A stretch of 13,549 nt of DNA. Origin: Thermoplasmatales archaeon SW_10_69_26. Lineage in GTDB: Archaea; Thermoplasmatota; SW-10-69-26. The stretch spans positions 1-13,549 of the forward strand of contig PXUB01000024.1 in NCBI GenBank assembly GCA_003009755.1, in the 5' to 3' direction. Under the pieces are notes generated by a model, which worked only from the letters and a program-made list of their open reading frames with translations, was not told the DNA's origin and did not search any database. A program made the translations under genes and the position numbers. This document shows, one piece after another, positions 1 to 6,189 of this stretch (position 1 is its first letter; every line of letters begins with the position of its first letter).

Positions 1-124
1 CCTTGTGTGTCGACTCCCGCTGCGCGTCGGCTGGTCTGGGTGTGTGGTGAGGGGTCCTCCGGGCCGTTGGGTTCGTCAACGACCTCGGTGGATTGCTCAC
101 GCCGTCCGCTGGCACCTCGAGGAA

Positions 125-136
125 CGTTCTTATACC
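125..136 (+). promoter_or_regulatory. TATA-box promoter of the surface protein gene
   Basis: The run TTCTTATACC sits in otherwise GC-rich sequence and is centred about 34 nt before the ATG at 165. With initiation roughly 25 nt after the box, the mRNA would begin only a few bases before the start codon. This fits a leaderless or near-leaderless transcript, as for the other promoters here. Bases 1-124 show no gene or other feature I can support. Confidence 0.55.
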
Positions 137-164
137 GGGGGGCGGGGAACCGTTGCCTGGTCCG

Positions 165-1388
165 ATGATCCGCGCGAGACACCTCCTCCACGTCGCTCTG
201 GCCTCGTCGTTGCTCGTTTCGCCAGCCCTGGCTGGCTCCCCAAGCGATCCCGAGATCGGGGACGACGAGGGGGACGTGAACGTCCAGCACATGGTGGACG
301 CCGGCGTGCTCGACGAGGAGGCTCCCCGGGACGAACTGGCGACCGCGGGGGACGTCACGAAGGCGTGGATCGACAAGGACAAGGAGACGCGCGATTCGTT
401 CACGGTCGTCGTCGAGGTGGCCGACATCCCCGACGACGAGAACGTCTCCTCGCCCCTGGTCGACGTCTGGTCCCACTTCACGGTGCGGGAGGGCGATTAC
501 CACGTGAAGGCCAGCTTGACGAAGCCCTCCTCCGGCGAACCGATGGAGGCCAGCTACGAGCTGTACCTGGACGAGACCGCGGTCGGCGAGCTGACGGGCA
601 GCGTGGACGCGGAGGCCGACCGGCTGTCGGTACGCGTGCCGAAGGCCGACGTGCGGGATCCGGGCGGCGACGACGAGCTGTCGAGCTTCTACGTGACGAC
701 GCACGCCCCCGACAGCGGCGTGACGCTGGACTACGCCCCCGGCGCCAAGCAGGACAACGTCGTCGAGGAGGACGCCACGGCGTCGGATCCGACGAGCTTG
801 TCGCTGGCGCCCAGCCCCTCCTACGGTGACCGGTACGCGTTCCAGGACATGGAGGAGACCGCGAGCCAGATCACGGTCGACGTGACGCCGGAGTCGCTGG
901 AGATCGAGGCCGGCCAGCAGGAGAGCTTCGCGGTCCGCGTCGTCAACGACGCCGAGGAGGCCGACGAGGCCTCGCTCAGCGTCTCGAACACGCCGCCCGG
1001 GTGGAGCGCCCGGCTCGACCCCGGCTCGATGACGGTGCCCGCCAAGGGGTCGCAGACTGCCACGCTGCACGTGACGCCGGCCGACGACGCCGAGGGCCAC
1101 GAGCTGATGGACCTCAACGTGGTGACGAGCCTCGGCGCCGACAAGGGAGCCTCGGTCTCCGTGATCGCCGTCCAGTCCGGCGACGCCAGCGCCGAGGAGC
1201 CCGACGCCGAGCAGTCCCCGGCCCAAGACGAGGCCGAGGATACCGGTGACGAGCCCGCGCCGGCCGCCGGGGACGACCCCGAGCAAAGCTCGGCCAAGGA
1301 GGAGGCCGACGCGATCCCGACGCCCTCCGTCGTCGCCGTCCTCGCCGGCCTCGCGGCCGTGGCTACCCTCCTCCGGCGTCGAGGCTAG
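165..1388 (+). CDS. Secreted acidic surface protein with NEW3-like domain and C-terminal anchor
   Basis: A 407-residue exported protein of unknown exact function. Residues 1-23 form a signal peptide (MIRARH, hydrophobic core, cleavage near ALA|GS). Residues about 25-215 are a beta-rich, Asp/Glu-rich domain I do not recognise. Residues about 235-338 look like an NEW3/CARDB-type beta-sandwich, with the hallmark PPGWSARLDPGSMTVPAKG at 277-295. A linker rich in Glu, Asp, Ala and Pro (339-383) leads to PTPS, a hydrophobic segment (389-403) and RRRG. That end resembles archaeal sorting tails such as PGF-CTERM but lacks PGF, so the protein is probably held at the outer face of the membrane. The ATG at 165 is chosen because it begins the signal peptide and lies at the right distance from the TATA box; the in-frame codon at 93 would bury the signal. 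The composition suits a salt-rich environment. The gene stands alone, and a decayed partial copy follows it. Confidence 0.85.
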   Translation: MIRARHLLHVALASSLLVSPALAGSPSDPEIGDDEGDVNVQHMVDAGVLDEEAPRDELATAGDVTKAWIDKDKETRDSFTVVVEVADIPDDENVSSPLVDVWSHFTVREGDYHVKASLTKPSSGEPMEASYELYLDETAVGELTGSVDAEADRLSVRVPKADVRDPGGDDELSSFYVTTHAPDSGVTLDYAPGAKQDNVVEEDATASDPTSLSLAPSPSYGDRYAFQDMEETASQITVDVTPESLEIEAGQQESFAVRVVNDAEEADEASLSVSNTPPGWSARLDPGSMTVPAKGSQTATLHVTPADDAEGHELMDLNVVTSLGADKGASVSVIAVQSGDASAEEPDAEQSPAQDEAEDTGDEPAPAAGDDPEQSSAKEEADAIPTPSVVAVLAGLAAVATLLRRRG

Positions 1389-1399
1389 GCACCCACGGC

Positions 1400-1423
1400 C
1401 CCGGGGCGGGTTTCCGCCCCGGG
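1400..1423 (+). terminator. GC-rich hairpin after the surface protein gene
   Basis: CCCGGGGCGG and its exact complement CCGCCCCGGG form a 10-bp stem with a GTTT loop, 11 nt after the stop codon. It is placed like a terminator but has no following T-run, which archaeal terminators usually need. It could instead protect the mRNA 3' end. Confidence 0.45.
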
Positions 1424-1470
1424 CGCCTCGTCGCTCGCCTCGCATCGGCTTCGAGGCGCGTTTCCTCGAC

Positions 1471-1664
1471 GACGGCCAACGAGCCCCTCGGATGGAGCAT
1501 CCGGCTGAGCGTTAGAGCTCGTTCCCCGTGCCCGCGCACGGATCGCAAACGGCCCCGTTGCCCGCGAGGCCAGCCGACGACGCCGAGAGGCTCGTATTCT
1601 GTCGGCGGTGGCCGCCGTGTTCGCCCTCGTCGCGGCGACGTCAGCCGTGGGCGCGCGACGCTGA
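1471..1664 (+). pseudogene. Decayed C-terminal copy of the upstream surface protein
   Basis: Three blocks match the C-terminal part of the gene at 165-1388 but lie in different frames. Bases from 1478 encode NEPLGWSIRL, against NTPPGWSARL in the intact gene. Bases 1528-1587 encode VPAHGSQTAPLPARPADDAE, against VPAKGSQTATLHVTPADDAE (48 of 60 bases identical to 1035-1094). Bases 1596-1664 encode a hydrophobic tail ending in ARR and a stop. The first two blocks are 50 nt apart here and 48 nt apart in the intact gene, so a frameshift separates them. The segment corresponding to residues about 311-385 is missing. There is no start codon or signal peptide. It is most simply the leftover of a tandem paralogue that lost its 5' part. 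Confidence 0.7.
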
Positions 1665-1687
1665 TCGGCCGGCCCGCAGCGACCGGG

Positions 1688-1960
1688 TCAGCCGGTCTCG
1701 GATGTCTCGCCGGCGACCTCGTCGGCGACCTGGCTGGCGGCCGCCGCCTCGGCGTCGGAGCCCTCTTTGCGATCGAGGAACTCGTCGAGCGCCGTTTCGA
1801 CCGTCTCCGAGATGTTGTCCTCGGTGACGAGCTTGAGGGCGTGTAGCTTGATGTGCTGTCGGATCGGGAGCTTGACCTTGATGCTCTTCCGAACCGAGAG
1901 GTCCTTCTGCTGTTCGCGGATGAAACCGTCGAGTTCGTCTTTCGATCGATCCGAGGTCAC
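1688..1960 (-). CDS. Small ribbon-helix-helix (CopG/MetJ-like) protein
   Basis: A 90-residue protein with a basic strand, RKSIKVKL (24-31), helix A at about 33-48 and helix B starting with ISETV (50-64). This is the order and spacing of a ribbon-helix-helix DNA-binding fold, in which the strand of a dimer enters the major groove. A short charged N-terminus precedes it and an acidic Ala/Glu/Ser tail (65-90) follows. The start is GTG, preceded by GGAGAAGGTGA, a good Shine-Dalgarno match four bases upstream. That differs from the apparently leaderless genes around it. The gene lies downstream of the ZIP transporter on the same strand but beyond a T-run, so it is probably transcribed separately. 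Its targets are unknown; the family includes antitoxins and metal or plasmid regulators, and no toxin gene is adjacent. Confidence 0.75.
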   Translation of the reverse strand: MTSDRSKDELDGFIREQQKDLSVRKSIKVKLPIRQHIKLHALKLVTEDNISETVETALDEFLDRKEGSDAEAAAASQVADEVAGETSETG

Positions 1961-2062
1961 GCTGTCACCTTCTCCGCGCCGTTCCTCGGGCCGTTGGGCC
2001 CGACCGACGCAGGGCTTGCTCTCCGCGTGCCAAGGAAAAGGGGGTCGTCGGGCTCACCGGCG

Positions 2063-2082
2063 CCCCCTCCGCCCCGAGGGGG
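2063..2082. other. GC-rich hairpin between ZIP and RHH genes
   Basis: CCCCCTC (2063-2069) and GAGGGGG (2076-2082) are exactly complementary around a 6-nt loop. Read on the minus strand, it follows the T-run after the ZIP gene and lies about 100 nt upstream of the RHH start. It may be part of the ZIP transcript's 3' end or the RHH leader. I see no clear TATA box for the RHH gene in 1961-2123. Confidence 0.35.
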
Positions 2083-2103
2083 GAGGGTCCCGAACCGCAA
2101 GCC

Positions 2104-2110
2104 TAAAAAA
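2104..2110 (-). terminator. T-rich terminator of the metal operon
   Basis: On the minus strand, 14 nt after the ZIP stop codon, the sequence reads CCCCCGGCTTTTTTAGG. A run of six T in this GC-rich genome is what archaeal RNA polymerase termination needs, so the three-gene operon probably ends here. Confidence 0.6.
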
Positions 2111-2123
2111 GCCGGGGGCAGCC

Positions 2124-3275
2124 TCAGGTCAGCACGCCGGTGGCCCACATGACGGCGACGCCGAGCAGGGCGCCGGCCGCGACCGGGCCCGAGGTCCAGC
2201 CGGCGTCGACGCGGTCGGACAGCTGGCCGCCGACCTCGACGATGACCTGGGCGATCGCGCCCAAGCCCAGCGAGAAGAACACCGCGCCGAGCAGAGGCGT
2301 GAAGGCGGCTGAGCCCAGCCAGGCACCGACGATCGTCGGCACGCCACCGACGGCGGCCAGCCCGGCCAGGTGGCCCCAGGAGGCCTCCCGCAAGGGGGCC
2401 ACGATGGCGGGACCCTCGGTGACGTTGTGCAACGTGAACCCGAGGATGAGGAAGGTGCCCAAGGCGACCTCGCCGACCGCGTAGGCGGCGCCGATGACGA
2501 GGCCCTCGCCGAAGTTGTGCAGCCCGATGGCGAGGGCGATCAGGTAGGCCATCGCCAGCGGGGACCGGCGCCCGCTTCGGCGATCGACGGCGGCGGACAT
2601 CAGCCGCAGGCCGGCGAGGGCCGCGACGGTGCCGAACAACACGAGGCCCGGTCCACCCAACGGTGCAGGCGCCCGTTCGGCGAGCTCGACGGCCTCGACC
2701 AGGCCCTCCAGGCCGAGGAACGCCAGCAACCCGACGGTGAAGGCCAACAAGGCGGCCTCGTAGCGGCTGGGCAACCGTTTCAACGCCGGCTGCCAGGCGA
2801 CACCGGCGGCCACCGGCAGCACGCCGACGAGGAGCCCGATGAGGGTGTAGGTCCACATCGTCGACCCGTCGAAGCTCTGGGTGGTCTGGGCGGCCTCGAC
2901 CTCGTGACCGACGGTGGCGCCGTCGGCGGTGACGAAGTCGATCTCGACGGCCTCGCCCTCGACCCACGGGTACGGGATCGTGACGGTGGAGGTCTCGAGG
3001 CGCTCCAGCCGGCGATCGGGCTCGACGGTGTGCTCCCAGTAGGCGTCGTTGACGAGCACCTGGGAGAGGCGGACGGGCTCGGGACCCTCGTTGGTGATCA
3101 CCAGCTCGATCCGGTCCTCGGTGAACGTCTCGTCCTCGACGGTGATCTGCGGCGCCGGGGGCGGGCCATCGCGGGCCAGCCACTCGCCGGGGTCGGCGAC
3201 GACCACGATGCCGGCCAACAGCGCCAGCAACGCCAGCGGGATCGCGACGATGGCGATCTGGGCGTCGTCGCTCAC
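2124..3275 (-). CDS. ZIP-family metal transporter with N-terminal external domain
   Basis: A 383-residue membrane protein, probably importing Zn2+, Mn2+ or Fe2+. The C-terminal two thirds (about 143-382) are a ZIP permease: seven or so hydrophobic segments, with the two metal-site motifs HNFGEG (253-258) and HNVTEGP (283-289), and a later helix carrying Glu347. Unlike standard ZIPs, an N-terminal helix (7-27) is followed by about 115 polar residues (30-140) resembling a small beta-sandwich, probably outside the cell. This domain is rich in Glu and has few His, so it does not look like a His-rich metal loop. The start is GTG, overlapping the oxidase stop codon by 4 nt (GTGA), which implies translational coupling. 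Last gene of the regulator-oxidase-transporter operon. The family is clear; the metal and direction are inferred from the family and from the MntR-like regulator. Confidence 0.9.
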   Translation of the reverse strand: MSDDAQIAIVAIPLALLALLAGIVVVADPGEWLARDGPPPAPQITVEDETFTEDRIELVITNEGPEPVRLSQVLVNDAYWEHTVEPDRRLERLETSTVTIPYPWVEGEAVEIDFVTADGATVGHEVEAAQTTQSFDGSTMWTYTLIGLLVGVLPVAAGVAWQPALKRLPSRYEAALLAFTVGLLAFLGLEGLVEAVELAERAPAPLGGPGLVLFGTVAALAGLRLMSAAVDRRSGRRSPLAMAYLIALAIGLHNFGEGLVIGAAYAVGEVALGTFLILGFTLHNVTEGPAIVAPLREASWGHLAGLAAVGGVPTIVGAWLGSAAFTPLLGAVFFSLGLGAIAQVIVEVGGQLSDRVDAGWTSGPVAAGALLGVAVMWATGVLT

Positions 3276-4471
3276 GGTGACCCGCCTGCCTCGCGCTTGA
3301 CCTGGTGGCCGGCTCGTCGGGTCCGATCGTCGACGTCGTCGGCCACGTCCGGTTCTGCGGTCTCGTCGTCACGGTACTGGGAATCGGCGGGGCCTTTCTC
3401 GGAGGAGCGGGCCCGGCCCTCGGAGCTGTCGATGCTGGGATCGGAGGCGACGTCGAAGAACGACAGCCACCCGAGCTCGGCGAACTCGCTTTGATGGGCG
3501 TGGAACATGAGCTTGCCCTCGTGGGGGGGACGGAACTGGAGGATGCCGCGCTGGGCTTGGACTTGGGAGACCGTGTCGATCCAGGTCCGTCGGTTCTCCA
3601 GGCGGCCGGTGTCGTAGTAGTCGAAGAAGTGGGCGTGCAGGTGGAAGCTGTTCACGGCGTCGAACTCCGTGGCGTTGGCGAGGTAGACGCGCACGAGGTC
3701 GTCCTGGCGGACCTGCAGCGGCTTCTCGGCGTAGCAGAACGCCTTCGTGTTGACGGCGTAGATCTCGTTGTCGCCGTCCTGATCGGTGTCGAAGGCGTTC
3801 ATCACCATGACGAACTCGTGGTCGGCCTCGCCCAGGGCTTCGTCGTAGCCGCCGGGTGGGTCGACGACGAACATGCCGTACAGCCCTTTGTGGACGTGCT
3901 TCTTGAGCGGCGTCGAGTGGCAGTGGTAGACGTGCGTGCCGTAGGGTTCGGCGGTGAACTCGTACACGGTCGAGTCGCCGGTGTCGATCATGCCGTCGCC
4001 GAGCCCGGGCACGCCGTCCATCTCGGGGCGGTGGATGCCGTGGAAGTGGATCGTGTGCGGGTGCTCGCTGGCGTTGGAGAACTCCACGCGGATCTCGTCG
4101 CCCTCGTTGGCGCGTAGGGTGGGACCGGGGACCTGGCCGTTGTAGGCCCAGGCGGGGAAGGTGACGCCAGGGGCGACCTCGATCTCCTTGTCGAGGGCGT
4201 CGATGCGGAAGATCCGGCGTTTGCGGCCGTCGCCGAGGTCCTCGATCTCGTCGCCCCAGTTGAACTCGCGCACGTACGAGTACGGATCGAAGTCGTCGGT
4301 GCTCGTCTCGCCGACGGCGCGCAGTTGCGCGATGTCGCTGTCGGTGACGTTGCCTTCGCCGGCGAACTGTTGGGCGAGGCCGGCGATCTCCTCGCTGCCC
4401 GCGAAGAGGCCAGCGCCGAGCGCGGCCGAGCCGGCGATGCCGGCGCCTTGCAGGAAGCGGCGTCGATCCAT
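3272..4471 (-). CDS. Two-domain multicopper oxidase, Tat-exported
   Basis: A 399-residue exported copper enzyme. The N-terminus RRRFLQGAGIAG begins a twin-arginine signal (1 to about 25). Cupredoxin domain 1 (about 85-205) has HPHTIHFHG (137-145) and YHCHSTPLKKHVHKGLYGM (182-200), giving Cys184, a His at 192 or 194 and Met200 as type 1 copper ligands. Domain 2 (about 215-342) has HLHAH (277-281) and HAH (324-326) but no Cys, so it supplies only trinuclear-site ligands. A type 1 site in domain 1 alone is the arrangement of 'type C' two-domain oxidases such as that of Nitrosomonas europaea. A hydrophilic tail of about 50 residues follows. The ATG shares one base with the regulator's stop codon (TGATG). 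Likely substrates are Cu+, Fe2+, Mn2+ or phenolics; a metal-oxidase role is inferred from the neighbouring sensor and transporter. A nitrite reductase is less likely because of the HCH motif. Confidence 0.9.
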   Translation of the reverse strand: MDRRRFLQGAGIAGSAALGAGLFAGSEEIAGLAQQFAGEGNVTDSDIAQLRAVGETSTDDFDPYSYVREFNWGDEIEDLGDGRKRRIFRIDALDKEIEVAPGVTFPAWAYNGQVPGPTLRANEGDEIRVEFSNASEHPHTIHFHGIHRPEMDGVPGLGDGMIDTGDSTVYEFTAEPYGTHVYHCHSTPLKKHVHKGLYGMFVVDPPGGYDEALGEADHEFVMVMNAFDTDQDGDNEIYAVNTKAFCYAEKPLQVRQDDLVRVYLANATEFDAVNSFHLHAHFFDYYDTGRLENRRTWIDTVSQVQAQRGILQFRPPHEGKLMFHAHQSEFAELGWLSFFDVASDPSIDSSEGRARSSEKGPADSQYRDDETAEPDVADDVDDRTRRAGHQVKREAGGSP

Positions 4472-5139
4472 CAGGCGGGCACCTCCTCGACGGTGATCTG
4501 CCGGGCGACGGGTTCCCCCACGTGGACCTGGCGGCCGTCGACCTCGACGGTGAGCACGGCGGCCCCGGGGTCGGCCTCCTCGACGCGGGCCTCGGCGCCG
4601 GGGTACAGGCCCCGGGAGCCGAGGAAGCGCAGCACGTCGGGGTCGTCGTCGCTGACGCGGACGATGCGCACCTCAGCGCCTTCCTCGATCTCGTCGAGCC
4701 GGCGGCCGTCGGGGTTGGGCAGGCTGCCGTCGCGGCTGGGGATCGGGTCCCCGTGCGGGTCGCGTTCGGGGTGGTCCAGGCGCTCGGCGATGCGGTCCTC
4801 GAGCTCCTCGCTGATGTGATGCTCGAGCACCTCGGCTTCCTCGTGCACCTCGTCCCAGGGGATGCCCAGCGTCTCGACGAGGAAAAGCTCCAGCAGTCGA
4901 TGGTGGCGGATGACCTCGAGCGCGGTCAGCTCGCCCGCCGCGGTGAGCTCGACGCCCTCGTAGGGCTCGCGCTCGACGAGGTCCAGCTCGGCGAGGCGCT
5001 GGGTCATGTCGGAGGCCGAGGCGGGCGTCACGTCGAGCCTCTCGGCCAGGACCTTCGGCGTCGGGTCCTCGCCGGCCTCCTGCAGCTCGTGGATGGCTTT
5101 CAGGTAGTCCTGCATCGCCGGCGTCGTTCGCTCGCGCAC
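4471..5139 (-). CDS. DtxR/MntR-family metal-dependent repressor
   Basis: A 222-residue regulator that should bind DNA when loaded with Mn2+ or Fe2+. It has a winged helix (about 1-65, with VTPASASDMTQRL as helix-turn-helix), a dimerisation and metal-binding domain (about 70-130) and an SH3/FeoA-like C-terminal domain (about 150-218). Counting from the GTG at 5139, Asp11, Glu103, Glu106 and His107 match the MntR primary site, and His80, Glu84 and His99 match the second DtxR site. Glu103 stands where DtxR/IdeR has Cys102; Glu there is typical of manganese-selective MntR. The GTG is preferred because it lies 27 nt from the centre of the TATA-like box, matching the leaderless spacing elsewhere; the alternatives are TTG at 5166 (too near the promoter) and ATG at 5115 (shorter N-terminus). 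First gene of the operon, probably autoregulated through the adjoining palindrome. Confidence 0.9.
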   Translation of the reverse strand: MRERTTPAMQDYLKAIHELQEAGEDPTPKVLAERLDVTPASASDMTQRLAELDLVEREPYEGVELTAAGELTALEVIRHHRLLELFLVETLGIPWDEVHEEAEVLEHHISEELEDRIAERLDHPERDPHGDPIPSRDGSLPNPDGRRLDEIEEGAEVRIVRVSDDDPDVLRFLGSRGLYPGAEARVEEADPGAAVLTVEVDGRQVHVGEPVARQITVEEVPA

Positions 5140-5162
5140 ACCGGAGCAAAGGCCCGCCCCCC

Positions 5163-5170
5163 TCAAAAGA
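5163..5170 (-). promoter_or_regulatory. TATA-like box of the metal operon
   Basis: On the minus strand TCTTTTGA lies in GC-rich sequence, centred 27 nt before the GTG at 5139. This predicts a transcript starting at or very near the start codon. It touches the palindrome on its upstream side. Confidence 0.55.
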
Positions 5171-5186
5171 TTAGCCCCGTCTAATC
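5169..5186. promoter_or_regulatory. DtxR-type operator palindrome
   Basis: GATTAG-CCCCGT-CTAATC is an exact inverted repeat with 6-bp arms and a 6-bp spacer, immediately upstream of and slightly overlapping the TATA-like box, where the BRE would be. Operators of the DtxR/IdeR/MntR group are TTAG/CTAA-type palindromes of about 18-20 bp. Binding here would block TBP/TFB and repress regulator, oxidase and transporter together. Position and pattern are seen; the binding is inferred. Confidence 0.65.
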
Positions 5187-5411
5187 ATCTGGAAGGGCGG
5201 GTCTTCTCATCGCGTGAGGTTCATCTTCGCCGACGGTGGCGGCGAACAGAGGGCTCCCGAGGACGGCCAGCGCGGGGAAACGCGCCTCGTTGGTGGCCTC
5301 CTCGGGGGGTTCGGCCTCGGGGTCGGCCTCGGGCGTCGGTTGCTGGGCGGCGCCGACGGCGGAGGGGAGCAGGACGGCCGCGACAGTCGGTGCCGGGGCC
5401 TATCGGTGCAT
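5181..5411 (-). pseudogene. Remnant of a small secreted protein, stop at codon 4
   Basis: On the minus strand, 22 nt after the hydrolase stop, ATG CAC CGA TAG is followed in the same frame by 72 sense codons and a final TAG at 5183-5181. The open part has G or C in nearly every third position and encodes a signal-peptide-like start (APAPTVAAVLLPSAVGAAQQ), a Pro/Glu/Ala-rich middle (PEADPEAEPPEEATNEA) and a hydrophobic stretch (FPALAVLGSPLFAATVG). It looks like a short exported, perhaps anchored, protein whose fourth codon has become amber. A sequencing error, or a start I cannot identify, could also explain it. Its last codons run into the metal operon's operator. I do not recognise the family. 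Confidence 0.4.
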
Positions 5412-5433
5412 GGTGTCGGTGGTTCCCCAGGCC

Positions 5434-6060
5434 TCAGTCGACGACCGTCCGCCGTTCCGTGGAACGGGGGTCGGGCGGGTCCTGGAACCCCTCGACGATC
5501 GGGCGGTAGGCGGCGTTGCGGAGCAGCAGGCCCCAGTGGCCGCCCAACCGGATGCGGTGGTTCTCGGCCGGCGGGAAGCAGGCGTTGCCGTAGGGGACGA
5601 CGAGGCTGTCCACGGAGGCGTAGACGTTGACGAACGGGACCGACAGCGGTCGGTCTCCCAGCTCGCGGAGGTAGGAGGACCCGGGGAGCATCTGGCGGCA
5701 GGCGGGGCAGACGAGGGCCATCACCGAGGTGAGCGTGCCCTGGTGGGGGGTGCCCAGCGTAGCGCAGGCGCGAACGCGGCCGTCGGCGCCGCGGTTCTGC
5801 ACGAGTTCGCGGATGACGAGGCCGCCGAGGCTGTGCCCGACGAGATTAACCTGGTCGTGGCCGGTGGCTTCGAGCACCTCGTCGACGCGGTCGTCGAGCG
5901 TGGCGCCCGAGGTCGTGATGTCCTGGAGGCCGAGGCCGGGGAAGGTGACGGTGTAGACGGGGAACCCGTCGCGTTCCAGGCGCTGGCGGAACAGGTTCCA
6001 GTACACCCAGTCCTGGCCGGAGAAGCCCGGAACGAGCACCACCGGTTCTCGGTCCGCCAC
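5434..6060 (-). CDS. Alpha/beta hydrolase, lipase/esterase type
   Basis: A 208-residue serine hydrolase, probably acting on lipid or other ester bonds. VVLVPGFSG (7-15) is the oxyanion-hole strand-loop; GHSLGG (75-80) carries nucleophile Ser77; LGTPHQGT (102-109) is typical of small bacterial triacylglycerol lipases and PGAP1-like esterases; Asp151 (SVDSLVVP) and His175 (GGHWGLL) complete the triad. The lid region is short, and there is no signal peptide or membrane segment, so it should be cytoplasmic. The start is GTG at 6060: an in-frame TGA lies four codons upstream and excludes longer forms. It is divergent from the secreted protein gene at 6190 and followed on the same strand by the small secreted-protein remnant. 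I see no convincing TATA box in 6061-6120. The substrate cannot be told from sequence. Confidence 0.85.
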   Translation of the reverse strand: MADREPVVLVPGFSGQDWVYWNLFRQRLERDGFPVYTVTFPGLGLQDITTSGATLDDRVDEVLEATGHDQVNLVGHSLGGLVIRELVQNRGADGRVRACATLGTPHQGTLTSVMALVCPACRQMLPGSSYLRELGDRPLSVPFVNVYASVDSLVVPYGNACFPPAENHRIRLGGHWGLLLRNAAYRPIVEGFQDPPDPRSTERRTVVD

Positions 6061-6155
6061 GACGGGTGCTCACGGCGGCGGGGCCCTTTGTGCCTATCGT
6101 TTTGGGCCCGCCAGCAGAGGCCCTGGACCCCCCGACCGGGGAACGGGCGCGCAAC

Positions 6156-6166
6156 AAGCTTTATCC
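6156..6166 (+). promoter_or_regulatory. TATA promoter of secreted paralogue A
   Basis: CAACAAGCTTTATCC spans 6152-6166, with the TTTAT core about 28 nt before the ATG at 6190, so the transcript should be leaderless. The same CAACAAG-T-rich block precedes paralogue B at 38-39 nt from its ATG, showing that the promoter was duplicated with the gene. Confidence 0.7.
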
Positions 6167-6189
6167 GTCGGCTCGAGAACTTCGGTTCG

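Noticed and set aside
5-829. Arg-rich plus-strand frame over the surface protein gene
   Set aside because: Shadow in another frame; the product is almost entirely Arg, Gly and Pro, with no plausible fold.
5400-5402. Reading the in-frame TAG as pyrrolysine
   Set aside because: Nothing in the window suggests a pyrrolysine system, and the codon lies in a signal peptide, so mutation or error is simpler.
5236-6189. Plus-strand in-frame extension of paralogue A by 318 codons
   Set aside because: It runs antisense over the hydrolase with its intact triad, and A has a signal peptide and TATA box fixing its start at 6190.
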